64,000 nucleotides of DNA from Amphimedon queenslandica. Lineage: Eukaryota > Porifera > Demospongiae > Haplosclerida > Niphatidae. Of the stretch, positions 45,701 to 60,310 are shown piece by piece. The first letter of the stretch is position 1; the number at the start of each line of letters is the position of its first letter. A program made the position numbers and the translations under genes. Below the pieces are notes generated by a model. It saw nothing but the letters and a program-made list of their open reading frames with translations. It did not search any database and was not told where the DNA came from. The DNA lies in contig NW_003546440.1 of assembly GCF_000090795.2 (NCBI RefSeq), positions 71,077 to 135,076 of the forward strand. Reading direction: 5' to 3'.

Positions 45701-47560
45701 CATCTAACATAATGAGTATATCATTTAGAGGGTGTATGCTGTCTGTAAAATGGTCAGACAGTCTGTAATAAGAAGCTACACTATACTGTATAGTTATGAG
45801 AGTAAGAAACCAATACTCACTCATATTGGTTAAGAAGCTATTCATTCACAGAGACAGAGTGTCTTGAGGCTGATAGTACATAGAAATGATGTACCGATGT
45901 AAGCACATGCACTAGAAATGGAATGATAACACTCTGATACCTACTAAAGACAAGAGCAGACAGCCCTACTACCACTACTACTACAAGTGGTCTTAAGTTA
46001 ATCAACCATGACAATAGGAAACCTTGTACCACTAAGTGTAGGCATAGATACAGTATAGAGTGAAGGCCATGAATGTATACTGATAGTAAACAGTTTATGA
46101 GAGTGAGGAGTTGTATCCAAGACTACTACAGGGCTACGGCGAGCAATAGGAAGTAATATAAGTGAGATAATACTAATACTACATGTGTATAGTGTGGAGG
46201 ATCACATCTGTCCAGGTACACGTACATGTATGTACTGGTCGTGGGTTTTGCTAGGTAACTCAATTAGACACACGTACAGTGTATGTAATCCACTTTGCAT
46301 ATTCTTATAATAATCTAATGAGGCTGTCATTACTACAGGCCATATACCACCAGTTATATCATGAGCAAGAAGCATCACGACATTGTGTCATCTACAAATA
46401 ATGTCAAATATCTTTAATTGCCATACCGTATAGTGGGTTTATTTTAAGGATAACAAATTTCGCGAATTTTGCGGATTTTTGAAGATTGGCGAAATTAAAT
46501 CCCTTGAAAATCAATTTTAATACGGTAGAAAGTGGTACAAAAGTGGCAATTTGCAAAAACTAATTCTGTGAACCTCTATATAATGAGCAAGAAGCATCAC
46601 GACATTGTGTCATGTACATGTAGTAATACAAATAATGTCAAATATCTTTAATTGCATGTACATGTACATGTATATATACTTAGGGTTTTCCACAGGGTTT
46701 TGGCACAGTGCTCATGCAGGTTCCTGTCAGTGGATTTTAAAGTTATTTAAAATTTGACAAAATACCATAATTATACTATACAGGGTATTTTTAAAATTAT
46801 GAATAGGAGAGAATTTGCTATTAAAAATTTTTTGGTTCTTACATTGTGTCGCCAAGTTTGAGCTGATTCCAATTAAAGATGGATTTTTAACAAATTTTTA
46901 AAGTTGCCCCAAAGCAATGTACATGTACAGGTACTATTGTAGAGCTTATCAGCTCATAAAACTCATGCTGGTTAGCTCACTTAGCATGCTTTGTGGGAAA
47001 TCCAGGTATACATGTAAAAATGTACATGATCTAGGAAATGAATTATATGTCAATGTTTATACATAATCAAATGTTTGACTGGTTCTGCTTCCACTACCAT
47101 ACACAGGAGTCTGGTCTAACAAACAAACCCTCTCTTTCTCCCTCCCTCTACCCTCTCTATCTCTTCAACCAATACATGTATACATTACATGTACATGTAC
47201 TTGCTATGGGAAACAAAGCTACAATTAAATATAAATTTATGATTTCTTAGAAAATACTTTTAAGACAAAGAGAGAGTGAGAGAGAGCATAGCTACATGTG
47301 TATTAATTAGTTCCAGACGCAAACAGAAAGTACATGTAATGAATATAAACTAGGAAACTATGACACCAATGACAATGCACATACTATGAAAATAAAACTA
47401 ATTGTATACAATGTACATATGTACGTATGAACTATTATTATTAAGTGTTGCACATCATTATTATTGTGGAGTTACCTAGTGCCTGTGATACGGAAATCAA
47501 ACTTGACATCAGTACCAGATAAAGCAGCTAGCTGGAGGGAGAGAGAGAGAGAGAGGGAGA

Positions 47561-47616
<56 letters not shown>

Positions 47617-50600
47617 GAGAGAGCAAAAGAAAGGGAGAGAGAAAAGGCAAAAAAGGATATAAAACATATTTTAATTCATAGATCACTTACTTGAAACTTG
47701 ACATTTCTCATTTCCAGAACGCCAACATACATATCTTCCAACATTGCCTGCTCTTCCCCTAACGAAGCAGACACGGAACAAGCAATAATAACAAAAAAAG
47801 GACGCAAACATTAAAGAAAATGTTAAGTTACGGAAAACATAATCAGAAGCCAATGAAACGAACAATTACTGAGAAATATGCCAAAAGAATGCGCGATGAC
47901 ATCAAAATATGTACATGCACCGACTGTCGCAGAACATGAATACATGACTGGGTTGTGTGTACATATTTGTACTATTATGTACATAATGACTGTAATAAGT
48001 GTAATGTACATGTACATTGTATAGTACCCATACTAAGTGCTACCTATTCAAGGTCATATTCATATAAAATAAGAACTATTTTGATAACAGTGTCTGCCAA
48101 ACAATGACAACTGAAGTGACCGGTAAAGTCTATATACATGTACATGTAACATACACATATACATGTACATGTACATTGTAAGTCTTTAACATACATGTAC
48201 CAAAGTTTCACATGCCTCAAAAAATGCCCACAACTTAAAAAGCTATCATTATAGATGGTCTACGGGCATCACTGAGAAAATATAACAAAAATTGGAGGTC
48301 ACGTTTGAGTCAACTTTTAAAAGAAACGAAGAACAATAGCCCATGGCTATTGGAGCAAAATCAGCTCAAACATATGCCATATACAGAGACCACTGATGGA
48401 TATCATAAAAGCAATATACATGTACAACTGATTTTTAATTAAACTTTAAAAGAAGTAAGCACGCAGTACACGTCCATGTACATGCATGCATCGATACCTG
48501 CTGAGTTTAGTAAACACTCAAAATGGGCCAGAAACCCGATCTCTTTCAATTGCTCCATGAAAAATTTATCAGTATAGTGCTCGCTCATTGTGGCATAGAA
48601 TGAGGTCACAAGGCCAGTCAGCTAAAAAAGGGAAGAGGAAACAGATCAAAGAAAGTGAAGACAAATATGCCAATAGTAAGGCTTGATTATAATGTAAGAA
48701 GATGAAGTGGCAGACTGGATCAAGCTGGGAGCTTTTTGGGGGAAATTACATGCATGCTACAGTATGCATGAATGTATGCACGAGACTCCAAATAATAATT
48801 TTAATAAAATGAAAGTGATGCTTAAGGTCAGAGGAATGAGACTAGACAAAAGAGAGAGAGAGGGGGGAAATGACTGTTTAATTGTATGCAAACAACATGG
48901 ACTATGCAATAAATGAAGCTACAGTGTAGTGTAAGGGTAAGAGGAAGGGACATAGAAAATGAGAGATGAAAGGGAAGGGACACCTGTAATGAAACAGAGA
49001 GAGGAATTTAGAGGATGTACATGCACATGTATGTAAAGAAATTTAGTCGATACTGTATAAAAATGCATGTACAGTGTACATGTATATGTACATGTAGGTG
49101 CAGATATATGCATGTACATGTATACTTGTACTTACAGTCTGTGAGAACACGATATCCATGTGTTTCTTTAAGTNNNNNNNNNNNNNNNNNNNNNNNNNNN
49201 NNNNNNNNNNNNNNNNNNNNNNNNNNNNNNNNNNNNNNNNNNNNNNNNNNNNNNNNNNNNNNNNNNNNNNNNNNNNNNNNNNNNNNNNNNNNNNNNNNNN
49301 NNNNNNNNNNNNNNNNNNNNNNNNNNNNNNNNNNNNNNNNNNNNNNNNNNNNNNNNNNNNNNNNNNNNNNNNNNNNNNNNNNNNNNNNNNNNNNNNNNNN
49401 NNNNNNNNNNNNNNNNNNNNNNNNNNNNNNNNNNNNNNNNNNNNNNNNNNNNNNNNNNNNNNNNNNNNNNNNNNNNNNNNNNNNNNNNNNNNNNNNNNNN
49501 NNNNNNNNNNNNNNNNNNNNNNNNNNNNNNNNNNNNNNNNNNNNNNNNNNNNNNNNNNNNNNNNNNNNNNNNNNNNNNNNNNNNNNNNNNNNNNNNNNNN
49601 NNNNNNNNNNNNNNNNNNNNNNNNNNNNNNNNNNNNNNNNNNNNNNNNNNNNNNNNNNNNNNNNNNNNNNNNNNNNNNNNNNNNNNNNNNNNNNNNNNNN
49701 NNNNNNNNNNNNNNNNNNNNNNNNNNNNNNNNNNNNNNNNNNNNNNNNNNNNNNNNNNNNNNNNNNNNNNNNNNNNNNNNNNNNNNNNNNNNNNNNNNNN
49801 NNNNNNNNNNNNNNNNNNNNNNNNNNNNNNNNNNNNNNNNNNNNNNNNNNNNNNNNNNNNNNNNNNNNNNNNNNNNNNNNNNNNNNNNNNNNNNNNNNNN
49901 NNNNNNNNNNNNNNNNNNNNNNNNNNNNNNNNNNNNNNNNNNNNNNNNNNNNNNNNNNNNNNNNNNNNNNNNNNNNNNNNNNNNNNNNNNNNNNNNNNNN
50001 NNNNNNNNNNNNNNNNNNNNNNNNNNNNNNNNNNNNNNNNNNNNNNNNNNNNNNNNNNNNNNNNNNNNNNNNNNNNNNNNNNNNNNNNNNNNNNNNNNNN
50101 NNNNNNNNNNNNNNNNNNNNNNNNNNNNNNNNNNNNNNNNNNNNNNNNNNNNNNNNNNNNNNNNNNNNNCAGTGTTATCAGTAGAGGCCGCATGTGCTTC
50201 ATGTTCTAATGAAAAAAGAGAGACAGTAACACAAATGCTCTTGATGAGTTCAGTATGCATCATTGTAGTGTAATATAAATGATCTACAACTGCACATACA
50301 TGTACATGTATATGTACACATACATGTACCACTCTCCTTACTATCAAATGAATGAATGCAGTTTAAACAATTAAGCTACACAAGTTAATCAGATTAATGT
50401 ACAATGTAGAACCACCATAACATGTCATGTACCACTGCAGGCTTGAATACGGTCATGGTATAGGGAATTTTTGAGCAATTTTAAAAATTCGTAAAAAATC
50501 CAATTTTGATTGGAATCAGCTCAAACTTTCTATACAACATAACAACACGTATATGCATTTGAAAAAATTATAAAAATAGAGAATTCTCTCTTTATCAATT

Positions 50601-53600
50601 TTGGCAAAATTGTGCCCAAGACATTGTACTATCTGTTATAAGGAGTTGTCGAGACACTAGGTACTGTCCATTAAATTGAGGTACATGTCACAATAGAGAG
50701 TGTCCATTAAGAGAGGCTATATTGTCTTGTTACTCTTGTACTACATACATGTACATGTATGTACTGGGGAGAAGAGCTAGAGTTCTGTTCCAATGTCAGA
50801 ATGAGGACTAACCCTCCAGTCTCAAACCATAAACCAAACATTTTCATGGAAATGAAATCCTCACAGCAACAGGACCAAGTCCACATGAATTGGAAGTATG
50901 ATTTTGCTAGGATGTCTCCAACTCTACAGGCAGCATGTACACACTACAAGTACACATTCCAACAAAAAATGGCTTCACAAACAAACAAAGAATTATTAAT
51001 TTTATTTCCTGTTGCAACTACAACAACATCAAAGGGCTGTTGATTGTTGCTCTTTCCTCACTTCCATTCTGGAACTAGCAAGAAAATATATTGACAAATA
51101 GAGACGGAAATAGAACTGGCACGCCTTTATATGTAAATGCAACACGAGTACAAGTTTCACAGTAAACATCTTTGGACAAGAGGACATCAACATAAGGACA
51201 CGTGTACGTGGCAATAGACTGATATCAGATACAAGGGAGAGCATGGGTATAATTGTAATGTAGGAACAGTAATTATAGACATCTTTCCCTAGCATGATTT
51301 AGTGCATGTAAATGAAAACATGATTTTCATGTTGTATTATACTCATAGTTCATACAGAAGAATTAACTTCTCTTAATGTACATGGACAGTATTAGTGGAC
51401 TATAAATATTATAGATGTAGCTTAATTCTCTTAATAGACACTCTTTATACCGGACACCAAGTACAATCCTTATTGTATTAAATAACCTCCACATAAAGGA
51501 TATCTCTGTACAGTCAAACCTGCTATTGTGGACAGTCTAAAATAAGGACACTTGTATAATCAGGACAGGCAGTATCAGTCCCAATACAATATAAATGTGT
51601 ATTAATGAACCTATGAAATAAGGACACCTCTTTAATGAGGGCAGTTTTATTGAGTCCCAAGGTATCCGGAATAGACAGGTTTGACTGTATAACAAAGAAA
51701 TTTTCTAGCTCCAAAATATCCATTATATAGAGGCACCACTGTAGAAATACATACATGTATGCATTTGAGATGTCAACTTAGCTATGTACAAATGTATATT
51801 CACGATGAATGACATAAATTTATTAAATAAAATATTTCACATATCAATGAAATAATTGAGATATATGAAGTAGTACAATGTACATATTTACAATGTACAG
51901 CATCATTCATGATGAAAGACATGTATATTATATATATATATATATATATATATTTATTAAGGAAATATATGAAGTAGTACAATGTAAGTCATGATGCGCT
52001 TAATGCACAATAGTAAGGATGCACATGTATTATGAACAATAGAAAATGAATAGGAAATGAGGAAGGAAGAGAAGAGGACAAAGAAAAAGAGGAAGAGAGA
52101 CAGAACAATGTGACATCTGATATCAAAGACAATAACGTAATGTAGGAATGGTAATCAGGCATCTCCCCCTAACATGATTTAGACGGCCGTTATTAGCATA
52201 CATGTACATGTAGTCATGTACATGTACATGTAAATGAAATACATAATGGCTGTGTTATTAATTGTTGATGTAGTAGTATTTGGGATGCTAATTGGAAGTG
52301 GTGTGGCGTGATAGTGATGTACAATGTACAAGTGAAGAGAATAAGTGAATTGGAAGGAAAGAGAGAGAGGGAGAGAGAAAGGGAGGGAAGGAAGGAGAGA
52401 AAGAAAGGAAGAGAGGGAGAGAGAGGGAGGGAGGGAGAAAGAGAAAGAAAGAGAGAGAGAGAGAGGGAGAGAGAGGAAAATAGTAAAGGAGCTAGTGTAA
52501 AGGCAAGAAGTCAAGAAAGAGGGAGAGTAGCATTAAACCAGCCCACATGAATAAATATCCAATAGCTATTCTCACACTAAATGTACAGTATTAATAAGAA
52601 CTCATGCATGCTTAATTACATGTACATCTGATGCATGTGCAGTATCTGCATCATGAAAGGCTTGGTGGTTGCATTATGCAAATCATCGAGGGAATATATA
52701 AAAAACCAAAAGTACGATAACAAAGAACTTCACAAAAAGTAAAAATCCCCTGAAAACCTTCAACGGCTTAACCAAAAGATTGCAACATAAGCTGAGATAA
52801 TAAAGTACATTATAAAGTGCATTCTATTAAGAGACCATGGGCTGGGTTTAATTCTACAAGCAGGGGTCAAACTTATAACAACACATTACCAATATACAAC
52901 ATGTAAATTATTTAATAGCATAAATTCCTATGAATGCAAAATATGCCAGTATCTTGTATTAATAAAAATCACAACCAACCACCTACATGTAGTTGTAGTA
53001 TAGTTACTATATACTTACTCAGGTATGAATGCGTAATTCACACTAAGTCATTAAACTTAATGAAAGTTGTCACTACATGTCTGGCGGTGGTGTCATTACT
53101 ACACGAGTAATGAGGTGCGTGTAACAGCATTAGGGACGTGATATAATATATCCAGCGACATAGTTTATTAACACGTCAGAGAACTTTCATGAGTGATGGT
53201 AATAAAATGTAATAAGGGTCTCTGTTTACTTTAATACATTTAATAAAGGTGTGTGTGTGTGTGTGTTGGTACATGTACATGTACATGTACTAATAACAAT
53301 GAATAATGACATCAAATGAGGTCTGGCTTGGGTGCTTTCATAAGTTGCATCATCATAAAGTCACAGTGGTACACAGGCTAAGCTCTGATATCAGTAATAA
53401 TTACCATGACACATTAAGGGATTTAAGGACAATGATTATAGCCTATAGTGACAATTTCGCAATTTGGTTTCACAATATAGCAATTGGAAGTTGGACAAAA
53501 TTTCTTTATTAAAAAATAATTTATCAAATATCACGTGTGAGGGTTGGTATAATACAAAGCAGGTGCATATGAAGTAAGACTAAAGTATCTTTCTATGTAT

Positions 53601-56600
53601 GTGACTGTTGAATTTTTTAATTGTAAAGTTATTATTAAGTGAACTTTTAATTGTTTTATGCTCTACAATACATGTATGTACATGCATACAGATGCTGCGT
53701 GATGATATCATGGCATGTTAATGTGTCCATAATTACAGTCACTATTCATGGATACATGACAAGACATATGGAATCATTACTTCATAGCTGTACACAAGAA
53801 TGATAAGACCTATACACAGGCTACATGAAAACACTTAGCTCATAACTAGTCCCTGAACTTTACACAAGAAAAGAGAGAGAGAGAGACAAAGAATGAAACA
53901 GATGTTAACAAACATCTGCATTCTTTATCAAAAATAAATGTACATGTACATGTTCATGCAGTGAACTAATATTGCATGATGAATAGCAGGGGCTTTGAAA
54001 GATACCATAACAACACACAATGCATGTACATATAAGGCACTTTTGATCCTCTCAATTCTTTAGCTATTATGAAATTATCAGATAAGCCCCCACCACACAG
54101 GCAAAACTGTTGGGAGTATACCCAGAATAGAATTTCATGTCCACCTATACAAACAAGACTATACATGTACATGTAAGTGTAGTAAGTGTGGCCCAAAGCA
54201 TTCACAGCTACAACACTTAATCACATTAACTGACGCCAATATGCTCGTGTAGTAGTAATATGCACGTAAGTACATGTATACAATGTGAGGTAAGACTACA
54301 CAGGAACTACAAAATACCCAAGAATATACTTTTAAGCGTACGTAACATGTACATGTAATACAAGTAGCATTCAAATTATTTTTGTGACTCATTAGTGACG
54401 GAAAAACTTACGTTTGACATTATCAGATCATCATATAACTATTGCATATTCATGTAAGGAAAGAAACAGTTAGGGGCAAAACCCATGAGATCTGTCTGTC
54501 TGTGCATGTTCACATCACACATACCGTATAGCGGGAAATTTTGGAGGGAACTAAATTTGGCGGAATCGGCGTTTTGATAGCCATTCGCCAAAATAAAAAT
54601 CCGCCATTTTAAGCCATTATACGTATGCTCAATGGCACATGGCCCAAATTTGCCAAATTAAAATTTGCCAATCACCAAAAATTTAGCAATTCACCAAATT
54701 TTAGTCCTTCCAAAATTTCCCACTATACAGTAGTTAATCAATGAAGTAGTACAATATCCTAATTATGAGTGTGATTGGGTCTTGATCAGTATAGAGGAGA
54801 TTTAGGAGACTTTTGGTCTACCACATTTAGTTTAGGCTTCCCCTAAAGTCTCCCATTTTTAGTAGATTAGTCCTAAAGCTTATTTCTAGATCTACATGTA
54901 CTAGGAAAGATGAATGCTATACAATATTTTATAAAATACATGCATTAGGCAAAATACATACATATACATGTATGCTCGTACCATAAAAATGAGAGGTAAC
55001 AAACAATTAAGCTTTTGATGCTTTCTAATTTATTAAATGAAACAAATGTAGTCTTTTACTAACAATATAGTAATGCCCAATCTTGTATGCAATAAACAAA
55101 TAAAGCATAACCTTTAACTAAACATTACCCAATCTCTGGAGCCAGTAAATACATTACAGTAGAGACAAACACCACAGGCAACCCTTAATAATAAACAATT
55201 ATAAACTAAATGCACAATGAGTCCCCAATTCCATTGTATGTATAACAATACATGCACAATGATGCTAATATGATTCTGGCCAGCATGCAATGAAAACACT
55301 AGACTCTGTCACTGTCAGCTGGTGACATGCTGTAACTAACCTTAAGGGGCCACCTGGGACTACTGCCATCTGATATTACCATACAAATGAATGAGCCACA
55401 AAACTAATCAATGGACCACATGCAACAACTAATATCAAGAGTCTGCCACCCACAGATATACATGTACATGTACACACAGTCAAGCCTATACATTCTGGGC
55501 TCCTTCTGGACGTATATGTACACATGTACATGTACTCAATAAACTATGTCCTAATAATAAGTATCCTTATTTCAAAGTGTCTACAAGACAGTAATAATAA
55601 AATTACCCACAACCCTGCTTTCATGATAATTATGCATCTAGCTACATGTACATGTGTACATGTACATGTAGATGCATGCATGTACATGTACATCTGTTGA
55701 GAATAAGGGTATAACAAATGTCAAAAGACAACAATTGAAATAGATACAGCCAAATGAATAGAGAGAGTGAGAGAGACAAAGATGTTTGACAATGGAAAAA
55801 ACTCTGATATGCATGCACATAAGCCTACATGTACATGTACATTGTATTGTAAAGCTACAGTCTTTTGTTGTACAAGGATTATTTTATTGACAGAAAGATT
55901 AAGTAACATCCAGTTACACAATCATAGCTGTATGACGTACAGTATGTGTCCTTATACTTACGTTGTTCGACGACTTTCTGAGCTGCCTCTTCAACTTTAT
56001 CCAGCAACCTCACCAACAGCTCTTGAATGCTAGCAGTGGTGTCTTCCTATAAATACAATCACAGAGAAACAATTAAGAGAAGAAGTAATAGCTAGAGAAA
56101 AAGATCAAGGGAGACGTACCAGTTTCCATTCTCCTGTACTGACTTGGACATAATGAGATCCGTTCCATAGCCAATCTATACACACACAATAGACATACAA
56201 CACATTGAAATTAATACAAACAACACCAGTGCTTACATTAGTAGATACAGTTCAGTAATACATGCATGTATATTAACTCACATACATGTACATTAGTACT
56301 ACATACATTATCTACATTAGTGAATACAATAATAACACATACATGCATATTAATACATACATCAGTACTATTAGCATAAATTAATAAGATTAGTGTATAC
56401 ATGTACATTAGATACAGTACATTAGTACATACTATACATTAATACATACATTACATGCATTAATACATACAATGAATATACATCAATTAGTACATTCATT
56501 AGCTATACTTAGCTACAAAAAGATAAGCAAGCGTCTCTTATCAAAACACAAGTGCATGCACATGTCCAGTACACACTCATCTCTCTCCAGGCCAGTACAC

Positions 56601-59600
56601 CCTCAGCAGTAAACAAGGCACACTCTGTTGCTCAATATCACTCAACGGACTCTTGCAAGAATAACTGAACACACATGAATGGACTGTGTGGTCGCTTTGA
56701 TGGATTAATCAATAAGGCCACATGTTCGGTATCTCTTCAATCATCATTGTTTCAAACCCCCATGTCTCTCCCAGTGACCATAATAGAATGATCTCCACTG
56801 AGAGTGGCCATCTTAAAACCAAATCCACTTCATCATCACATCATATAACTCATGCCTGTTAGGTAGTGGGGAGGTAGGTATAGCCAATAGTCTAAGACCC
56901 TCAATGTATGATACATGAATGAGAAACAAGCTCATAAATAGAGCTAGTATATGATCATGATTATATCACCGCCAGTGGATAGATGATTACACTAACAGTA
57001 CATGTACATTTGTGATTGCATGTACACATACATGTACATGTACATATACATGTAACTCACACACAATAATAAACATTGAATGTTAAAATCTCAAACAAGT
57101 ATGGACTATATACAGAAATCTACACAGTGTATACATGTACATGTAGGTACTGTATAATAATTTACATGTACATGCAACTGTTAAGATTATAAAGCACTTT
57201 AGGCCGTGGTTTACAATGATCAAACTTCATGTCAACAATTTTCCATTTTGCAGTTTTAATTAAGCAATTATGAAAAATAAAACACATTACACCCACAAGG
57301 TCTTAATATGAGCGGTCTTTAATCTCAAATTGCCAATTAAGATAAAGCTCCAAAAAGAAACCAAAAATTCAAGTACATTGATTATAGAGGGAGCATACAC
57401 ATGTACATGCACATACACACACACATGCACCACCACCACCACCACCACCACCACCACCAACACTGAAATAAAGCATACATGTACCATACATGTACTGCAT
57501 ATACAGTACATGTATGGTCAGCATGAATGATGAAGGATAGTGTATATACAATGTATTATGTATGGTCACTAACCACTTGGGGATGGTATGCACTTTGCAC
57601 ATTTGCCACAATTACATCCTATTCTATTAGGAGTCGGTAGTTTCTTTCTCAAGGTTAGCTTCCTCTTCTCGGGTGCTATGTGGAGTGGGGAGGAGGTGGA
57701 GAGGGAACTGCTTGAGAATGCCAGGACGGGGTCGCCTGGTCTAGCCCTAATGAGGTCACCAATGGACTCAAGGACACTAGGAGACTGAGTGAGGGCTAGT
57801 ACCTTCTGAACCTGAGGGAGGAGAGAGGGAGAGGGAGAGAGAGAGGGAGAGAGGGAGGGAGAGAGAGAGGGGGAGGGAGAGAGAGAGAAGGAGAGACAGA
57901 GAGGGAGGGAAAGAGAGAGAAGGAGAGAGAAAAGAAAAAAAGAAGACAAAGAAGGAGAGACAGAGGGAAAGAGAGGGGGAGAGAAAAGGAAGGGAGAGTG
58001 GGAGGGAGGGAAAGAGAGAGAGGGGAAGGAGTGGAGAGAGAAGAAAGAGAAAGAGGGGGAATGGGAAAGGAAGGTAACACAGTAATACAGTTAAATTTCA
58101 TTTGATGTAAGTATATTATTTACTACATTTAAGCATGCAACAACACATCAAACACAAGCATACAAAAAACAACCCCACACAATCTCATGAGTAACAAGTA
58201 GACAATATGTTTCATGAAAATTCTTACAAGAACAATCACCACATGCACTGTACATGTACAAACTGACTCACAATAGGAATACACAATCTAAATGTAATAG
58301 ATAAATTTAGTAACAAATCAAGATAAAATACATGTAGAAACACAACTTCCTATCCACAAGTACAAGTACAGTACATGCTGCATCATACTAGTAAATAAAT
58401 TTACAAGCCGCTTGCATGAATCATTTTCCAAATGAGTGGATTCCGTTATTTCACAATAACTCCATTGCCAAATGCTTGTATATCCTAATAAGTACATGTA
58501 AGTAATGGTCCATAATAACCTACATGTACCTGGTCTTTGAGGGCTACCATGACAATGTCAGCTTTTAACCAAACAATTTGAATGAAGCAATACATAACAT
58601 AGTTCAGTTCCAGTCTCCCACTCCTCCTCTTAGAAAAGTCTCTAAGCTTCCAGTTATGATATCACATGTACACATTTTGGTCAAAATTTGCACATTAATT
58701 TTATTTAAATTATGCTTTTTATATAAAAAGTAAAATTTGTCAAAAAAATAAATAAAAATAAATAAATAAATAAAAAATAAATAAATAAAAATAAATACGT
58801 ACGTGCATAGCAGAAGGGTATCAAGACAAAATCAAGATTGATTTATGCTAAAGTTGGTCCAGGACCAAAAGACAGTGCTATTGTTATATACAGTACATGT
58901 ACATGTAGTTTACAACAAGTACAGAAGTGTTAACCACATTTTCATGCAACCCACGATAGCTTTTACAAATACCTGAGTATTAAAGCACTTGGTCTAAAGA
59001 TTTTTCTTCAATAATAATAGCAATTCTTTCAAAAAATTTTGTAAGGGTCCTAGGACCCTGCACTGCAGTGTAAATTTAACTTTGATTTTTGTTACATTTT
59101 CTCATACCCTATACATGGAAATTTTCAAGGGGACAAAATCAAGATTTGGATACCGTGTACACCATATATTTCACGGGTATAAAATTTTGCAATTTGGCTG
59201 CATTTTTGTATCCACAAATAAAAATTTCCCCATTTTAATGTAATTACCACATCTACTATACAATCAGCACCCTATTTTGCGAATTTTAGTTTCGCAAATT
59301 TTTCCAAAACACAAAAATCGTTAAGTTTAATCCCCACAAAATATATGGCATATTATACATGTATTATGCTAATAGCTTATACAGCAGAATTAGCCTCTCT
59401 CATGGCATTAGTACACTAATTATACTACACACGTAGCTTCATTGTTTGTATATGTTTAATATATTTTGTATAATTTGGCGTTTTGATGGCCATTTGCCAA
59501 AATAAAAATTTGCCATTTTAAGTCAGTATGCACATGCTCAATGGCACCAAAATTTAGCAATCTGCCAAATTTAGCTCCCTCAAAAAATTTCCCGCTATAC

Positions 59601-60265
59601 GATACTTATACTATATTTGTAGCTGATTCCAACAACAAAATTTGAACTAAATCATGGACCATTATTATAACTTATGTTTTTTTTTCAAAAATTTGTTTCA
59701 AACAATTCGTATAGATGTCCGTTGAAAGTTTAAGGTGATTTCAATGAAAAATTTATAGAGTTACGAGCATCTTAAATTAAAAATGAGCTAATTGAAAATT
59801 TTGAGAAAAGCAAAGGTCTATGGTTTTTCCAAAAAATGGGTGACTTACTACATGAGCTGTTTCCGATAAATATTATTTAAGTTATGAACATTTTTAAAAA
59901 CTAGCCAATTTTAAAAAAGCAAAGGCTATTATAGCTCATGATTTTCTAAAAAATGGCCCCATCACTCCCCATTTTAATTACACTTTCTAATGTTGTTATG
60001 CTATGCAGAAACTTTGAGCTAATTCCAACTTTTACTTTTTGAGTTATGAACATTTCAAGGCTATAATACATTTAGAGAACAAGAGGATTAATATGTATAG
60101 GTCTACAGGAACATGCACACGTAAATCACAAAAACCACCTACCAAACAACAAAGGTTAAACATACATGCAATATGCATATAATCAATGAAGAGCAACACA
60201 AATTCAACGACTAGCATTCTCCCCTTACAGTTCCCTATTGCTATTGAGAGACAATGAAAGAGCTA

Positions 60266-60310
<45 letters not shown>

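Noticed and set aside
49015-50347. Long open frames across the gap
   Set aside because: They consist of N bases; only the short flanking exon pieces are real.
50759-51043. 94-codon open frame in an INPP4 intron
   Set aside because: Composition is plausible, but there are no splice signals, family similarity or promoter to support it.
57796-58101. Leu/Ser/Pro-rich frame on the minus strand
   Set aside because: It is a translation of the GA-rich tract; only the part from 57811 downward is an INPP4 exon.
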